A DNA stretch of 64,000 bases from Metapseudomonas boanensis. GTDB taxonomy: Bacteria; Pseudomonadota; Gammaproteobacteria; Pseudomonadales; Pseudomonadaceae. The position numbers were made by a program, and so were the translations under genes. Shown in pieces: positions 36,974-46,622 of this stretch; the first letter of the stretch is position 1, and the number at the start of each line of letters is the position of its first letter. The stretch lies in assembly GCF_018704125.1 (NCBI RefSeq), contig NZ_JAGTIS010000003.1:329987-393986 (forward strand), read 5' to 3'. The notes beneath the pieces were generated by a model, which was not told the DNA's origin, did not search any database, and worked only from the letters and a program-made list of their open reading frames with translations.

Positions 36974-38680
36974 ATGACAGAAACTGCGCCCACCCTATCC
37001 GGCCTAGCTAAGCAACTGGTGCTGACCAATTTGCTGGACGAGAGGAGCGCCCTGCAGGCCCATACCCAGGCGCAGCGGAACAAGATTCCGCTGATCACCT
37101 ACTTGGTGCAGAACAAATTACTGAAGAGTCGTGACCTGGCCGAGATGGCGGCAGAGCAGTTCGGCGTTGCATTTCTCGACCTAGCCAGTGTGGATAAAGA
37201 AGCTCTACCCAGGGACCTGGTCAGTGAACGGCTGATTCGCCAACACCGCGCCTTACCCCTCTGGCGGCGCGGAAACAAGCTATTTGTAGGCATCTCCGAC
37301 CCCACCAACCACCAGGCCGTAACCGATATCCAGTTCAGCACCGGACTGAACACTGAGGCGATATTGGTCGAGGACGACAAGCTCGGCGATGCCATAGAGA
37401 AGTTCTTCGACTCGACCAACAGCAGCATGGACGACCTCGGAGATGTCGACCTGGATGGTGTGGACGTTCAGGCGGTAGATGACGACAAGAATGAAGGGGC
37501 GAGCGGAATCGATGCCGACGATGCTCCAGTGGTGCGCTTCGTCAACAAAATGCTGCTGGACGCCATTCGTGGCGGCTCTTCCGACCTGCACTTCGAGCCT
37601 TATGAACGTCTCTATCGCGTGCGTTTCCGGACTGACGGCATGCTGCATGAAGTGGCCAAGCCGCCCGTGCAACTGGCCACACGTATCGCCGCACGCCTGA
37701 AGGTGATGGCCGCGCTGGATATCTCCGAACGGCGCAAGCCCCAGGACGGGCGGATCAAGATGAAGATTTCCAAGACGAAATCCATCGACTTCCGTGTGAA
37801 CACCCTGCCGACCCTCTGGGGCGAGAAGATCGTGATGCGGATCCTTGACCCCACTAGCGCGCAGATGGGGATCGATGCGTTGGGCTACGAGGCAGAGCAG
37901 AAAGACTTGTACATGACCGCACTGAAGCAACCCCAGGGGATGATTCTGGTCACCGGCCCGACCGGCTCGGGCAAGACAGTATCGCTTTATACCGGCCTGA
38001 ATATCCTCAACACCGTGGACATCAATATCTCTACCGCCGAAGACCCGGTGGAAATCAACCTGGAAGGCATCAACCAGGTCAACGTCAACCCCAAGCAGGG
38101 CCTGGACTTCGCCCAGGCCCTGCGCTCCTTCCTGCGTCAGGACCCGGACGTGATCATGGTCGGTGAGATCCGTGACTTGGAAACCGCGGAGATCGCCATC
38201 AAGGCTGCGCAAACCGGCCACATGGTGCTCTCCACCCTGCACACCAACAGCGCCGCCGAAACCCTGACACGCCTGCGCAATATGGGCGTGCCGGCCTTCA
38301 ACATTGCCACTTCGGTGAACCTGATCATCGCCCAGCGCCTGGCACGTAAATTGTGCGTCTACTGTAGAAAGGAACTGGACGTGCCCAAGGAGACCCTACT
38401 CAAGGAGGGCTTTCCGGAAGCCCGGATTGGCAGTTTCAAGCTCTATGCCCCTGTTGGCTGCGAAAATTGCAACCAGGGTTACAAGGGCCGAGTGGGGATT
38501 TATGAAGTGGTTAAAATCACGCCAGCAATGCAACACCTTATTATGGAAGAGGGGAACTCGATCCAGATTGCTCAGCAGGCGCGCAAAGACGGCTTCAACG
38601 ACCTGCGAACCTCTGGCCTGGTCAAGGCCATGAACGGCATCACCAGCCTCGAAGAAGTCAACCGCGTGACCAAGGATTAA
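36974..38680 (+). CDS. pilB: Type IV pilus extension ATPase PilB
   Basis: 568 residues, as in P. aeruginosa. An N-terminal MshEN-like domain (1-145), then the hexameric secretion ATPase: Asp box region 'SSDLHFEPYERLYRVRFR', Walker A GPTGSGKT 328-335, Walker B 'DVIMVGEIRD' 392-401, His box 'TGHMVLSTLHTN', and a tetracysteine zinc site C461/C464/C496/C499. Cytoplasmic motor that polymerises pilin. First gene of pilBCD-coaE-yacG. Confidence 0.97.
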   Translation: MTETAPTLSGLAKQLVLTNLLDERSALQAHTQAQRNKIPLITYLVQNKLLKSRDLAEMAAEQFGVAFLDLASVDKEALPRDLVSERLIRQHRALPLWRRGNKLFVGISDPTNHQAVTDIQFSTGLNTEAILVEDDKLGDAIEKFFDSTNSSMDDLGDVDLDGVDVQAVDDDKNEGASGIDADDAPVVRFVNKMLLDAIRGGSSDLHFEPYERLYRVRFRTDGMLHEVAKPPVQLATRIAARLKVMAALDISERRKPQDGRIKMKISKTKSIDFRVNTLPTLWGEKIVMRILDPTSAQMGIDALGYEAEQKDLYMTALKQPQGMILVTGPTGSGKTVSLYTGLNILNTVDINISTAEDPVEINLEGINQVNVNPKQGLDFAQALRSFLRQDPDVIMVGEIRDLETAEIAIKAAQTGHMVLSTLHTNSAAETLTRLRNMGVPAFNIATSVNLIIAQRLARKLCVYCRKELDVPKETLLKEGFPEARIGSFKLYAPVGCENCNQGYKGRVGIYEVVKITPAMQHLIMEEGNSIQIAQQARKDGFNDLRTSGLVKAMNGITSLEEVNRVTKD

Positions 38681-38682
38681 CC

Positions 38683-39900
38683 ATGGCGGCAAAAGCGCAA
38701 AAAACCAGCACATTCGCCTGGGAAGGCACTGACAAGAAAGGCTCTAAGATCAAGGGTGAGCTCAGCGGGCAGAACCCCGCGTTGGTCAAGGCGCAACTGC
38801 GCAAGCAAGGCATCAACCCGACGAAAGTGCGCAAGAAGTCCACTTCCCTGTTGCAAGCCGGGAAGAAGATAAGGCCTATGGACATTGCCCTTTTCACCCG
38901 CCAGATGGCAACCATGATGAAGGCGGGCGTGCCGCTGATGCAGTCCTTCGACATCATCGGCGAAGGCTTTGAGAAGCCCGCCATGCGCACCCTTGTGAAT
39001 GAGGTGAAACAGGAAGTCTCCGCAGGCAACAGCCTCGCCAACTCCCTGCGCAAGAAGCCGGATTATTTCGACGAGCTTTACTGCAACTTGGTGGACTCGG
39101 GCGAACAGGCAGGCGCCCTGGAAACCCTGCTGGACCGCATCGCCACCTACAAGGAAAAGACCGAGGCCCTGAAGGCCAAGATCAAGAAGGCGATGAACTA
39201 TCCCATCGCGGTAGTTGTGGTGGCCATCATCGTGACAGCCATTCTACTGATCAAGGTGGTTCCACAGTTCCAGATGGTATTTGCCAACTTCGGGGCGGAA
39301 CTACCTGCCTTTACATTATTTGTTATAGGCATTTCCGAAGCGCTGCAAGAGTGGTGGTTTATCGTTCTCCTCGGCTTCTTTGCTCTAGGTTTTCTTTCCC
39401 AACAAGCTCACAAAAAATCACAAAAATTCCGCGACTGGGTAGACCACACAGTTCTGAAGCTGCCCATCATCGGTGACATTCTCTATAAATCGGCCGTTGC
39501 CCGTTTTGCCAGAACCTTGGCAACTACATTCGCCGCTGGCGTCCCGCTTGTGGACGCCCTTGATTCGGTGGCCGGCGCCAGCGGCAACGTGGTGTTCAAG
39601 AATGCGGTGATGAAGGTCAAACAGGACGTTTCCACCGGTATGCAGCTGAACTTCTCCATGCGCTCGACAGGTGTATTCCCGGCGATGGCCGTACAGATGA
39701 CGGCCATTGGGGAAGAGTCCGGCGCACTGGACGATATGCTCGACAAGGTGGCCAGCTTCTATGAGGCAGAGGTGGATAACGCCGTCGATGGCCTGACTGC
39801 TCTGATGGAGCCGATGATCATGGCCGTTCTTGGCGTACTGGTCGGCGGCTTGATCATCGCCATGTACCTACCTATCTTCCAACTCGGCAACGTTGTGTAA
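38683..39900 (+). CDS. pilC: Type IV pilus inner-membrane platform protein PilC
   Basis: 405 residues. Two GspF/PilC repeats, each a helical cytoplasmic bundle ('FTRQMATMMKAGVPLMQSFD' and 'FARTLATTFAAGVPLVDALD'), and three membrane helices (about 175-195, 220-245, 375-400). Couples PilB/PilT rotation to pilin addition. 2 bp after pilB, 2 bp before pilD. Confidence 0.97.
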   Translation: MAAKAQKTSTFAWEGTDKKGSKIKGELSGQNPALVKAQLRKQGINPTKVRKKSTSLLQAGKKIRPMDIALFTRQMATMMKAGVPLMQSFDIIGEGFEKPAMRTLVNEVKQEVSAGNSLANSLRKKPDYFDELYCNLVDSGEQAGALETLLDRIATYKEKTEALKAKIKKAMNYPIAVVVVAIIVTAILLIKVVPQFQMVFANFGAELPAFTLFVIGISEALQEWWFIVLLGFFALGFLSQQAHKKSQKFRDWVDHTVLKLPIIGDILYKSAVARFARTLATTFAAGVPLVDALDSVAGASGNVVFKNAVMKVKQDVSTGMQLNFSMRSTGVFPAMAVQMTAIGEESGALDDMLDKVASFYEAEVDNAVDGLTALMEPMIMAVLGVLVGGLIIAMYLPIFQLGNVV

Positions 39901-39902
39901 CC

Positions 39903-40775
39903 ATGCAGTTGATCGAATTCCTGGCCAGCCATGCGCTGGCCTTTGTTTTGTGCGTGTTCGTCCTCGGCCTGCTGATTGGCAGCTTCCTCAATGTGGTGAT
40001 CTATCGCCTGCCGCAGATGATGTTTCGGGATTGGCAGGAGCAAGCCCGTGAGGCCCTGAGCCTGCCGGAAGAACCCAAGGGTCCGGTGTTCAACCTGATC
40101 CTGCCGAACTCCCGCTGCCCCCACTGCAACCACGAGATCAAGGTGTGGGAAAACGTGCCCATCCTTAGCTACCTGGCACTGCGCGGCAAATGCTCGGCCT
40201 GCAAGGCGCCGATCAGCAAACGCTATCCGCTGGTGGAGTTGGCCTGCGGGCTGCTCTCGGCCTATGTGGCCTGGCATTTCGGCTTCGGCTGGGCAACCGG
40301 TGCGCTGCTGGTACTGACCTGGGGCCTGCTGGCCATGAGCCTGATCGACGTCGACCATCAGCTGTTGCCGGATGCCCTGGTGCTGCCGCTGCTCTGGCTC
40401 GGGCTGATCCTCAACAGCCAGGGCCTGTTCGCCAGCTTGGAAGATGCACTCTGGGGCGCGGTGGCCGGTTACCTGAGCCTGTGGTCGGTCTACTGGCTGT
40501 TCAAACTGATTACCGGCAAGGAAGGCATGGGCTATGGCGACTTCAAGCTGCTGGCCATGATCGGGGCCTGGGGCGGCTGGCAGGTGTTGCCGCTGACCAT
40601 CCTGCTCTCTTCCCTGGTGGGCGCCGTGCTAGGCGTGATCATGCTGCGCCTGCGCGACCAGGACACCGCCACGCCCATCCCCTTTGGTCCTTACCTGGCC
40701 ATTGCCGGCTGGATTGCGCTGCTCTGGGGTGATCAAATAACCGGGACCTATCTGCAGTTCGCCGGTTTCAAATGA
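39903..40775 (+). CDS. pilD: Prepilin peptidase/N-methyltransferase PilD
   Basis: 290 residues. A bifunctional aspartyl protease and methylase of the inner membrane. Two CxxC pairs C72/C75 and C97/C100 in the cytoplasmic loop; catalytic aspartates D149 (LIDVDH) and D213 (GYGD); about eight membrane helices. Processes PilA, minor pilins and type II secretion pseudopilins. Its stop overlaps the coaE ATG. Confidence 0.97.
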   Translation: MQLIEFLASHALAFVLCVFVLGLLIGSFLNVVIYRLPQMMFRDWQEQAREALSLPEEPKGPVFNLILPNSRCPHCNHEIKVWENVPILSYLALRGKCSACKAPISKRYPLVELACGLLSAYVAWHFGFGWATGALLVLTWGLLAMSLIDVDHQLLPDALVLPLLWLGLILNSQGLFASLEDALWGAVAGYLSLWSVYWLFKLITGKEGMGYGDFKLLAMIGAWGGWQVLPLTILLSSLVGAVLGVIMLRLRDQDTATPIPFGPYLAIAGWIALLWGDQITGTYLQFAGFK

Positions 40776-41383
40776 ACAAACCCTGGATTCTTGGCCTTAC
40801 GGGCGGCATTGGTAGCGGCAAAAGCGCCGTTGCCGCCCATTTCAGCGCACTTGGCGTACACCTGGTGGACGCCGACCACGCCGCGCGCTGGGTGGTGGAG
40901 CCCGGCCGCCCGGCACTCGAGCGAATCGCCGAACACTTCGGCCGCGATGTGTTGCAGGCCGACGGCCAACTCGACCGCGCCGCCCTGCGCCAGCGCATTT
41001 TCCAGAGCCCGGAAGAGCGCCGCTGGCTGGAAAGCCTGCTGCATCCGCTGATCGGCGAGGAGATCAACAACTACCTGTCGAGCGCGGAATCGCCTTACGC
41101 CATCCTGGTTTCTCCGTTGCTGGTCGAGTCCGGCCAGCATCGCCTGACCCAGCGCGTGCTGGTGGTCGATGCGCCGGAAGCCCTGCAGATCCAGCGCACC
41201 ATGCATCGCGATCAGGTGCCCGAAGAGCAGGTACACGCCATATTGAAAGTGCAGGCCAGCCGCGAACATCGACTGCAGCATGCCCACGATGTGCTGGTGA
41301 ACGACCGGGACCTCAACTGGCTGCGGGCCGAAGTGGAGCGTCTGCACAATTTCTACCTGACCTTGCGTGGAGGCCAGCCATGA
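40772..41383 (+). CDS. coaE: Dephospho-CoA kinase
   Basis: 203 residues. P-loop '[11 protein letters not shown]' at 8-18 with K17, then '[10 protein letters not shown]' and '[11 protein letters not shown]'. Last step of coenzyme A synthesis, ATP-dependent 3'-phosphorylation. Overlaps pilD and yacG by 4 bp each, a conserved Pseudomonas arrangement. Confidence 0.96.
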   Translation: MNKPWILGLTGGIGSGKSAVAAHFSALGVHLVDADHAARWVVEPGRPALERIAEHFGRDVLQADGQLDRAALRQRIFQSPEERRWLESLLHPLIGEEINNYLSSAESPYAILVSPLLVESGQHRLTQRVLVVDAPEALQIQRTMHRDQVPEEQVHAILKVQASREHRLQHAHDVLVNDRDLNWLRAEVERLHNFYLTLRGGQP

Positions 41384-41580
41384 GCCAACCCGTTACCGTG
41401 GAATGCCCAACCTGTGGCGCCCCCGTCGAGTGGGGCCCGCAGAGCCCGAACCGCCCTTTCTGCTCCGAGCGCTGCAAGTTGATCGACCTGGGCGCCTGGG
41501 CCGCAGAGGCACATGCGATTCCAGGTGACGATCTGGAAGACGATGTGTTCTCCGGCAGCCTGCCGCCTCGGGAACATTGA
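41380..41580 (+). CDS. yacG: DNA gyrase inhibitor YacG, zinc-binding
   Basis: 66 residues. Four-cysteine zinc site C9/C12/C28/C32 (CPTC...FCSERC), followed by '[11 protein letters not shown]', diagnostic for YacG, which binds GyrB and inhibits gyrase. Last gene of the pil-coaE operon, directly before the repeat field. Confidence 0.95.
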   Translation: MSQPVTVECPTCGAPVEWGPQSPNRPFCSERCKLIDLGAWAAEAHAIPGDDLEDDVFSGSLPPREH

Positions 41581-41981
41581 ACCAAGGATTCGGAGCGGTT
41601 CCATCATTGCGGATTTGACGGGTATCCCCGTGGTCAGCACAAGGATGCGTCGAGCGGCGTTCCTTTGCGCCTGCGATACCCATCATTGCGGATTTGACGG
41701 GTATCCCCGTGGTCAGCACAAGGAGGAGGCGAGCGACGTTCCGTTGAGCCTGCGATGCCCATCACCCTTCTTGCCAGTGACTTGATGGGTATCGCTTCGC
41801 TCAACCACATCCTACGAAATTGCGTTGTTCCCCGGCTGAGCTTTCGGGAGCGGTCTGGCCGCTAGGTGAGCACGTAGGATGGGTTGAGCGAAGCGATACC
41901 CATCGTTGCGGATTTGACGGGTATCCCCGTGGTCAGCACAAGGATGCGTCGGGCGACGTTCCTTTGCGCCTGCGATACCCA
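41581..41981. repeat. REP-like repeat field, left part
   Basis: No independent gene. Short tandem blocks of 'GATTTGACGGGTATCCCCG' and 'TGGTCAGCACAAGGA' occur at about 41613, 41690 and 41912, and the first full unit of 'CGAAATTGCGTTGTTCCCC ... CGCTAGGTGAG' is at 41814-41870, followed by a GTAGGATGGGTTGAGCG REP at 41873-41904. Confidence 0.75.
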
Positions 41982-42515
41982 TCACCATTCCCCCGCGCCA
42001 TGTTCCACGTCGCCTCCATCCCCAGCCCAATCGAGCGGCAGGATTCCCGCCTTCACATACCGGTGAAACGACGACCACGGCCAATCGGCCACCCGTTCCA
42101 CATAGCCGTGTTTACGTGGGTTGTGATGGATGTAGTCCACATGCCGCGCAAAGTCCGCATCATCGCGAATGCGGTGTTCCCAGAAACGGCGTTGCCAGAT
42201 GCCCCGTTCGCCTTTGCTCAATCTGCTTTCCGAAGCCTGCTCTCGCCGGGGCAAGACGCGGGAGAACCCGGTCTTGATCAGTCGCCAACGCAGAGCGTAA
42301 TCGGCATCGCCTGCGGGCAATGTGCAAAGGGCATGCAGGTGATCGGGAAGGATGACGATGGCGTCAATGTTCCGGGGATGGCGCTTCAGGCAGTAGCGGA
42401 AGCTGGCCCGAAGGAGGTCGATCTGGTCGGTGAGCAGACGGCTGTCGCGGTCGGCGAGGTTCAGGGTGAAGAACCAGGTTGCGCCTGGGGTGTGGTCGCG
42501 GCGGTAGTTGGTCAT
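41982..42515 (-). CDS. REP-associated tyrosine transposase (RAYT), copy 1
   Basis: 177 residues. Y1 transposase of the IS200/IS605-related RAYT group: HUH pair in 'ILPDHLHALCTLP' (about residue 55-65), catalytic tyrosine in 'VDYIHHNPRKHGYV', and 'WPWSSFHRYV' after it. Cuts single-stranded REP hairpins. Flanked on both sides by REP-like elements, its likely substrates. Differs from copy 2 at one residue (R versus W in 'RHP(R/W)NID'). Confidence 0.93.
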   Translation of the reverse strand: MTNYRRDHTPGATWFFTLNLADRDSRLLTDQIDLLRASFRYCLKRHPRNIDAIVILPDHLHALCTLPAGDADYALRWRLIKTGFSRVLPRREQASESRLSKGERGIWQRRFWEHRIRDDADFARHVDYIHHNPRKHGYVERVADWPWSSFHRYVKAGILPLDWAGDGGDVEHGAGEW

Positions 42516-43047
42516 CGAAAGGCTTCCTTGCCAGTGATTTGATGGGTATCGCTTCGCTCAACCACATCCTACGAAATTGCGTTGTTCCCCCGGCTGAGCT
42601 TTCGGGAGCGGTCTGGCCGCTAGGTGAGCACGTAGGATGGGTTGAGCGAAGCGATACCCATCGTTGCGGATTTGACGGCTATCGCCGTGGTCAGCACAAG
42701 GAGGGGTCGGGCGGCGTTCCGCTGAGCCTGCGATACCCATCACCCTTCTTGCCAGTGAATTGATGGGTATCGCTTCGCTCAACCACATCCTACGAAATTG
42801 CGTTGCTCCCCGGCTGAGCTTTCGGGAGCGGTCTGGCCGCTAGGTGAGCACGTAGGATGGGTTGAGCGAAGCGATACCCATCATTGCGGATTTGACGGCT
42901 ATCGCCGTGGTCAGCACAAGGAGGGGTCGGGCGGCGTTCCGCTGAGCCTGCGATATCCATCACCCTTCTTGCCAGTGATTTGATGGGTATCCCCGTGGTC
43001 AGCACAAGGAGGGGGCGAGCGGCGTTCCTTTGCGCCTGCGAAACCCA
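42516..43047. repeat. REP-like repeat field, middle part with ~222-bp tandem duplication
   Basis: Two consecutive units starting at the 'CGAAATTGCGTTG' mark (42572 and 42793), each with a REP of the GTAGGATGGGTTGAGCG type (about 42631-42662 and 42857-42883) and a CACAAGGAGGGGTCGGG segment. No coding sequence of its own; frames here are low-complexity products of the repeats. Confidence 0.75.
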
Positions 43048-43581
43048 TCACCATTCCCCCGCACCATGTTCCACGTCGCCTCCATCCCCAGCCCAATCGA
43101 GCGGCAGGATTCCCGCCTTCACATACCGGTGAAACGACGACCACGGCCAATCGGCCACCCGTTCCACATAGCCGTGTTTACGTGGGTTGTGATGGATGTA
43201 GTCCACATGCCGCGCAAAGTCCGCATCATCGCGAATGCGGTGTTCCCAGAAACGGCGTTGCCAGATGCCCCGTTCGCCTTTGCTCAATCTGCTTTCCGAA
43301 GCCTGCTCTCGCCGGGGCAAGACGCGGGAGAACCCGGTCTTGATCAGTCGCCAACGCAGAGCGTAATCGGCATCGCCTGCGGGCAATGTGCAAAGGGCAT
43401 GCAGGTGATCGGGAAGGATGACGATGGCGTCAATGTTCCAGGGATGGCGCTTCAGGCAGTAGCGGAAGCTGGCCCGAAGGAGGTCGATCTGGTCGGTGAG
43501 CAGACGGCTGTCGCGGTCGGCGAGGTTCAGGGTGAAGAACCAGGTTGCGCCTGGGGTGTGGTCGCGGCGGTAGTTGGTCAT
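43048..43581 (-). CDS. REP-associated tyrosine transposase (RAYT), copy 2
   Basis: 177 residues, nearly identical to copy 1, offset by 1066 bp; the flanks match too (roughly 41977-42627 against 43043-43692). Intact HUH and Tyr motifs. The near identity means a recent duplication or ongoing gene conversion. Confidence 0.93.
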   Translation of the reverse strand: MTNYRRDHTPGATWFFTLNLADRDSRLLTDQIDLLRASFRYCLKRHPWNIDAIVILPDHLHALCTLPAGDADYALRWRLIKTGFSRVLPRREQASESRLSKGERGIWQRRFWEHRIRDDADFARHVDYIHHNPRKHGYVERVADWPWSSFHRYVKAGILPLDWAGDGGDVEHGAGEW

Positions 43582-43692
43582 CGAAAGGCTTCCTTGCCAG
43601 TGATTTGATGGGTATCGCTTCGCTCAACCACATCCTACGAAATTGCGTTGTTCCCCGGCTGAGCTTTCGGGAGCGGTCTGGCCGCTAGGTGA
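43582..43692. repeat. REP-like repeat field, right part
   Basis: Copy of the 42516-42627 segment ending CGCTAGGTGAG. After 43692 the sequence changes to unique DNA, so this is the edge of the repeat field. Confidence 0.75.
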
Positions 43693-43818
43693 GTAAGCGT
43701 TTCTTAGGCGCCGAGGACAGAGCCCATGGACGCGACAGGCAAGGAGCAATGCCGTTGCCCTGAGCGAATGGACGGATTGCTTGGGTGGAAATCCGGAAGC
43801 GTACGACGACCTGATCCC

Positions 43819-44034
43819 TCACGGGCGCATGAAGGTGTAGTCACGGTCCGGATCGAGATTGTCCGCCAGGAATATCAACTCCTGAGCCAGGTCGTCGGCG
43901 GAGCGGAGAGCTGCACTGCGCTCTACCACCACGCTCAACATGGCCCGCAGTGCTTGCTCCTCAGTGAAGTTTTCCTGCACGGCGTCGGCTAACGCCTGCC
44001 GCAGCGAGTCCCGCGCCCAATCATGTATGCCCAT
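43819..44034 (-). CDS. Small conserved hypothetical protein
   Basis: 71 residues from the ATG at 44034 (GGAGG upstream); a longer frame is not supported. Acidic and helical: 'MGIHDWARDSL', 'EEQALRAMLSVVVERS', 'LAQELIFLADNLDPDRDY'. Cytosolic, no known function. Looks like a conserved small Pseudomonas protein found near this locus. Confidence 0.75.
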   Translation of the reverse strand: MGIHDWARDSLRQALADAVQENFTEEQALRAMLSVVVERSAALRSADDLAQELIFLADNLDPDRDYTFMRP

Positions 44035-44112
44035 TCTGCGTTCCTCCAGTGTGTTGGGTGGATGTCGCTTTTCACATCCGCCATTGGATTTCGACCGATC
44101 GCCGCCTCCCGC

Positions 44113-44187
44113 TGTAGGAGCGAGAGGAGCGCCGAGTTCTTGCTCGCGAGCATCTCCAACATTTGCCAGCAAGCTGGCTCCTACAGG
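44113..44187. repeat. Degenerate REP pair
   Basis: Forward core with an insertion (TGTAGGAGCGAGAGGAGCG...) and an inverted core GCCAGCAAGCTGGCTCCTAC ending at 44186. Confidence 0.65.
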
Positions 44188-44280
44188 GCTCTATGAGATT
44201 GCAGTTTGGGGTTGGGAACAGCAGGCCGGTTGATGCAGGTCAATCGCCAGCAAGCCATGCAGCGCATGAATCGGGTGGTA

Positions 44281-44970
44281 TCAGCGGGGACTTTCGTCGT
44301 CCTTCCAGGGCGCTTGCAGGTAGCGGGTTCGATTGAAGGTTTCCAGCCACTCGGGGCAGAACACCACCAGGGCAGTGACCGCCGTACCGTTGATGAAGGC
44401 TTCCGGGAACATCACCAGCCATAAGTAACCGATGAAATCCTCCAGCCACGGCGGCATGGGAAAGATGCCGTCGCTCCACAGCAGCCCAAGCCCGACCAGG
44501 ACGCACACCAAGGCCGCCAGCGCCGCCGGGAAGAACCCGCAGCAGAAGATGTAGACGAACAGATTGCGCGGCTGGTAGCGCTCGACCCAGATCGCACACA
44601 ACTCGGTTACCAGGACCGGCAATAGCACCAGCAATACGCCGTTGATGCCCATTGCAGCCAGGTCCTGGCGGCCGAGCACCAGCAGACCAAGCTGGGCGGC
44701 AAGGCCGCCGAGGATCGCGAGTGGCCAGTCCAGCAGCAAGGTTACCGCCGTCATGCCGATGAGGTGGTACGACAGCCCGGAGGCAAAGTCCCGCCTCAAC
44801 AGCCACAGTAGAAATACCGCCAGCACGGTACCGAACAGCAGATGCTGACGGCGAGTATCGCTGAACAATTCCACCCAGGGCGCGCGCCAGGCGGCCCAGG
44901 CCAGCACAGGCAGATAGACCGCCCAGCCGAGGCCCAGGCTGGTCGTGGACAGGAGCTCGGCAGCGATCAC
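44281..44970 (-). CDS. CbiM-like / energy-coupling factor permease-type membrane protein
   Basis: 229 residues from a GTG overlapping the upstream gene by 4 bp. Six or seven hydrophobic helices and the CbiM-like 'GLSYHLIGMTAVTLLLDWPLAILGG' motif. COG3235-type predicted membrane protein. There are no cobalt or nickel transport partners (CbiNQO) beside it, so substrate and role are unknown. Confidence 0.8.
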   Translation of the reverse strand: MIAAELLSTTSLGLGWAVYLPVLAWAAWRAPWVELFSDTRRQHLLFGTVLAVFLLWLLRRDFASGLSYHLIGMTAVTLLLDWPLAILGGLAAQLGLLVLGRQDLAAMGINGVLLVLLPVLVTELCAIWVERYQPRNLFVYIFCCGFFPAALAALVCVLVGLGLLWSDGIFPMPPWLEDFIGYLWLVMFPEAFINGTAVTALVVFCPEWLETFNRTRYLQAPWKDDESPR

Positions 44971-45434
44971 GGCGCGAGCGACTCCAGAGCCTCCCGCAAT
45001 GCCGCGGCGCTGTCGTACTCGCGCTGCTCGACCAGCGCGCCATGGTCCAGTCGCAACCAGAGCACCTTGGCCTCATCGCCGGGGTAACGGCTGACCACCC
45101 TCGACTCCCGGTCCAACAACACGCGGTAGTTGTAATCACGCATCGCTGGCAGGGCGAAGAGCTTGGAGACCAGAGCCGGCATGCGGCTGATATCCGCCAC
45201 GAACACCGTGCGCCGCCCCTCCAGGTAGCCCTTGGGTTGCCCCTCGAGGGCACCCTTGACCAGCTTGGCGCCGTCCATACTACGAGCGACCAGCAGCACC
45301 TGCAGCTCGTCATTTAGGCTGTAGGGTTGCTCGAACTGATCGAGCAATGTCCACGGTGCCAGGCGCTCACCCTGCTCCAGCGCCTGGCACAGTGAGGCCA
45401 GTAGCCAGAGAGCCAATCCCAAGCCAATCCGCAT
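44967..45434 (-). CDS. Secreted hypothetical protein, thioredoxin-like in appearance
   Basis: 155 residues from the ATG at 45434 (GGAGA upstream). Signal peptide 'IGLGLALWLLASLCQA'. The body 'GERLAPWTLLDQFEQPYSLNDELQVLLVARSM' looks like a thioredoxin/AhpC-type fold start, but no CxxC is present. Operon-coupled to the CbiM-like gene. Function unknown. Confidence 0.78.
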   Translation of the reverse strand: MRIGLGLALWLLASLCQALEQGERLAPWTLLDQFEQPYSLNDELQVLLVARSMDGAKLVKGALEGQPKGYLEGRRTVFVADISRMPALVSKLFALPAMRDYNYRVLLDRESRVVSRYPGDEAKVLWLRLDHGALVEQREYDSAAALREALESLAP

Positions 45435-45438
45435 CAAT

Positions 45439-45861
45439 TCAGTCTCCAGTCGTGGAATAAACCCGGATGTCATCGCGCGCTGCCCAGCCTCGCTGCATCT
45501 GCCAGAAGGCAAGGGCTTCGGGCGCATCCTCAAGTACGAAAACATGGGACTTGCGGATGCCCAGCAAAGCCAGGCGCCGCAGCGCTTCCTGCAGCAGAGC
45601 CTTTGCCCAGCCCTGGCCCCGGAAGGGCGAATCGACAAGCAGGTGTTGCAGGTAACCGCGACGTCCATCATGCCCCACCAGCAAGCTGCCAACGGCATGC
45701 CCGGCGTCGTCTTCCAGCAGCAAGCTCAATTCGGGATTGCGCTGCAGGTACGCGCAAAACGGTTCCAATTCATCCTCGGCGCGCAGGCGAATGCCCGGCG
45801 TGCGACGCCAGAGTTGAAGCAGTTGGGCGTGATCGGCGGGGTGGATCGAGCGAATCCGCAT
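45439..45861 (-). CDS. GNAT-family N-acetyltransferase
   Basis: 140 residues from the ATG at 45861. Acetyl-CoA-binding motif A '[24 protein letters not shown]' (R/QxxGxG/A pattern), and '[26 protein letters not shown]' after it. Cytosolic acetyltransferase, substrate unknown. Four bases before the next gene on the same strand; divergent from the DUF1780 gene. Confidence 0.9.
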   Translation of the reverse strand: MRIRSIHPADHAQLLQLWRRTPGIRLRAEDELEPFCAYLQRNPELSLLLEDDAGHAVGSLLVGHDGRRGYLQHLLVDSPFRGQGWAKALLQEALRRLALLGIRKSHVFVLEDAPEALAFWQMQRGWAARDDIRVYSTTGD

Positions 45862-45995
45862 GGCAGGCTCCCGAAAGGCTTTAGAAGTGTACACCGGCGC
45901 TCGGCCGGACGACCTGTGCGCATTTGTCGCGACCCTCACGCAGTTGCAGGCTCGGGGGTACCCAGGGACGGGGCCATGAGGCTAAGCTCCAGAAC

Positions 45996-46622
45996 ATGAA
46001 CGAGCACGACTACCTGCGCCTGCTGACGCGGCAGGCCGAGCAAGCCAACGACTTCCTGTCCAATGCCCGCAAGTGGGAACGGGAGCGCTGGGTCTGTCAG
46101 CGCCTGCTGCAAGCGCTCAACCTCCCCTATCGCCTGGACGACTTCAGCACCGGGCAAGAGCCGCCAGACGTGCAGTACCGCGACGCCAACTTCGAGGTCT
46201 TTTTCGTGCTCGATGAAGGCCGTCGCCTGAATGAAGAATGGCGCGCGGAACTGGAGCGCCGGCGCAGCGCGTTTTCCCTCAGTCAGTTGGTGCGCCGTGA
46301 AAGCCGCCCAAAGCGAATCCCAGCCGCCGAGCTCCAGGCGCGCCTGGCACCCACGCTGCGCAAGAAAGCCAGCAACTACAACGAGCGTGGCCTCGACGTG
46401 AGTGAGCTCGACCTGCTGGCCTTCGTCAACCTGAAACGCGAAACACCGGACTTCAACAGCCCTTTTCCGCCGCCCACCGAATTCCTGCGCCAAGGCTGGC
46501 GTTCGCTTTCACTGGTGGGGTCGAACTTCGCCCGCGTGTTGTTCGCCCACGCCGATGCGCCTGACTTCCTGCGCAGCAACCTGGGCCGAACGATCCTGTT
46601 CGATGTCGGGGTAGGCCTGTGA
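45996..46622 (+). CDS. DUF1780 family protein
   Basis: 208 residues from the ATG at 45996. 'FLSNARKWERERWVCQRLLQALNLPY', 'PPDVQYRDANFEVFFVLDEGRRLN' and 'FNSPFPPPTEFLRQGWRSLSLVG' match the conserved gammaproteobacterial DUF1780. The DxxF-E segment recalls an endonuclease-like fold, but that is only a suggestion. Function not established. Confidence 0.88.
   Translation: MNEHDYLRLLTRQAEQANDFLSNARKWERERWVCQRLLQALNLPYRLDDFSTGQEPPDVQYRDANFEVFFVLDEGRRLNEEWRAELERRRSAFSLSQLVRRESRPKRIPAAELQARLAPTLRKKASNYNERGLDVSELDLLAFVNLKRETPDFNSPFPPPTEFLRQGWRSLSLVGSNFARVLFAHADAPDFLRSNLGRTILFDVGVGL

Noticed and set aside
41820..43608. Plus-strand frames (about 190-240 codons) across the RAYT genes
   Set aside because: Mirror frames of the RAYT transposases; both copies show the same mirror because the DNA is duplicated.
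41581..43692. CRISPR array in the repeat field
   Set aside because: Repeat units differ in length and spacing (77, 222, 1066 bp), the repeats are long and include genes, and there are no cas genes.
43726..43992. Plus-strand ORF of 88 codons
   Set aside because: Overlaps the better-supported minus-strand small gene at 43819-44034, which has a ribosome site; the plus frame has no recognisable features.
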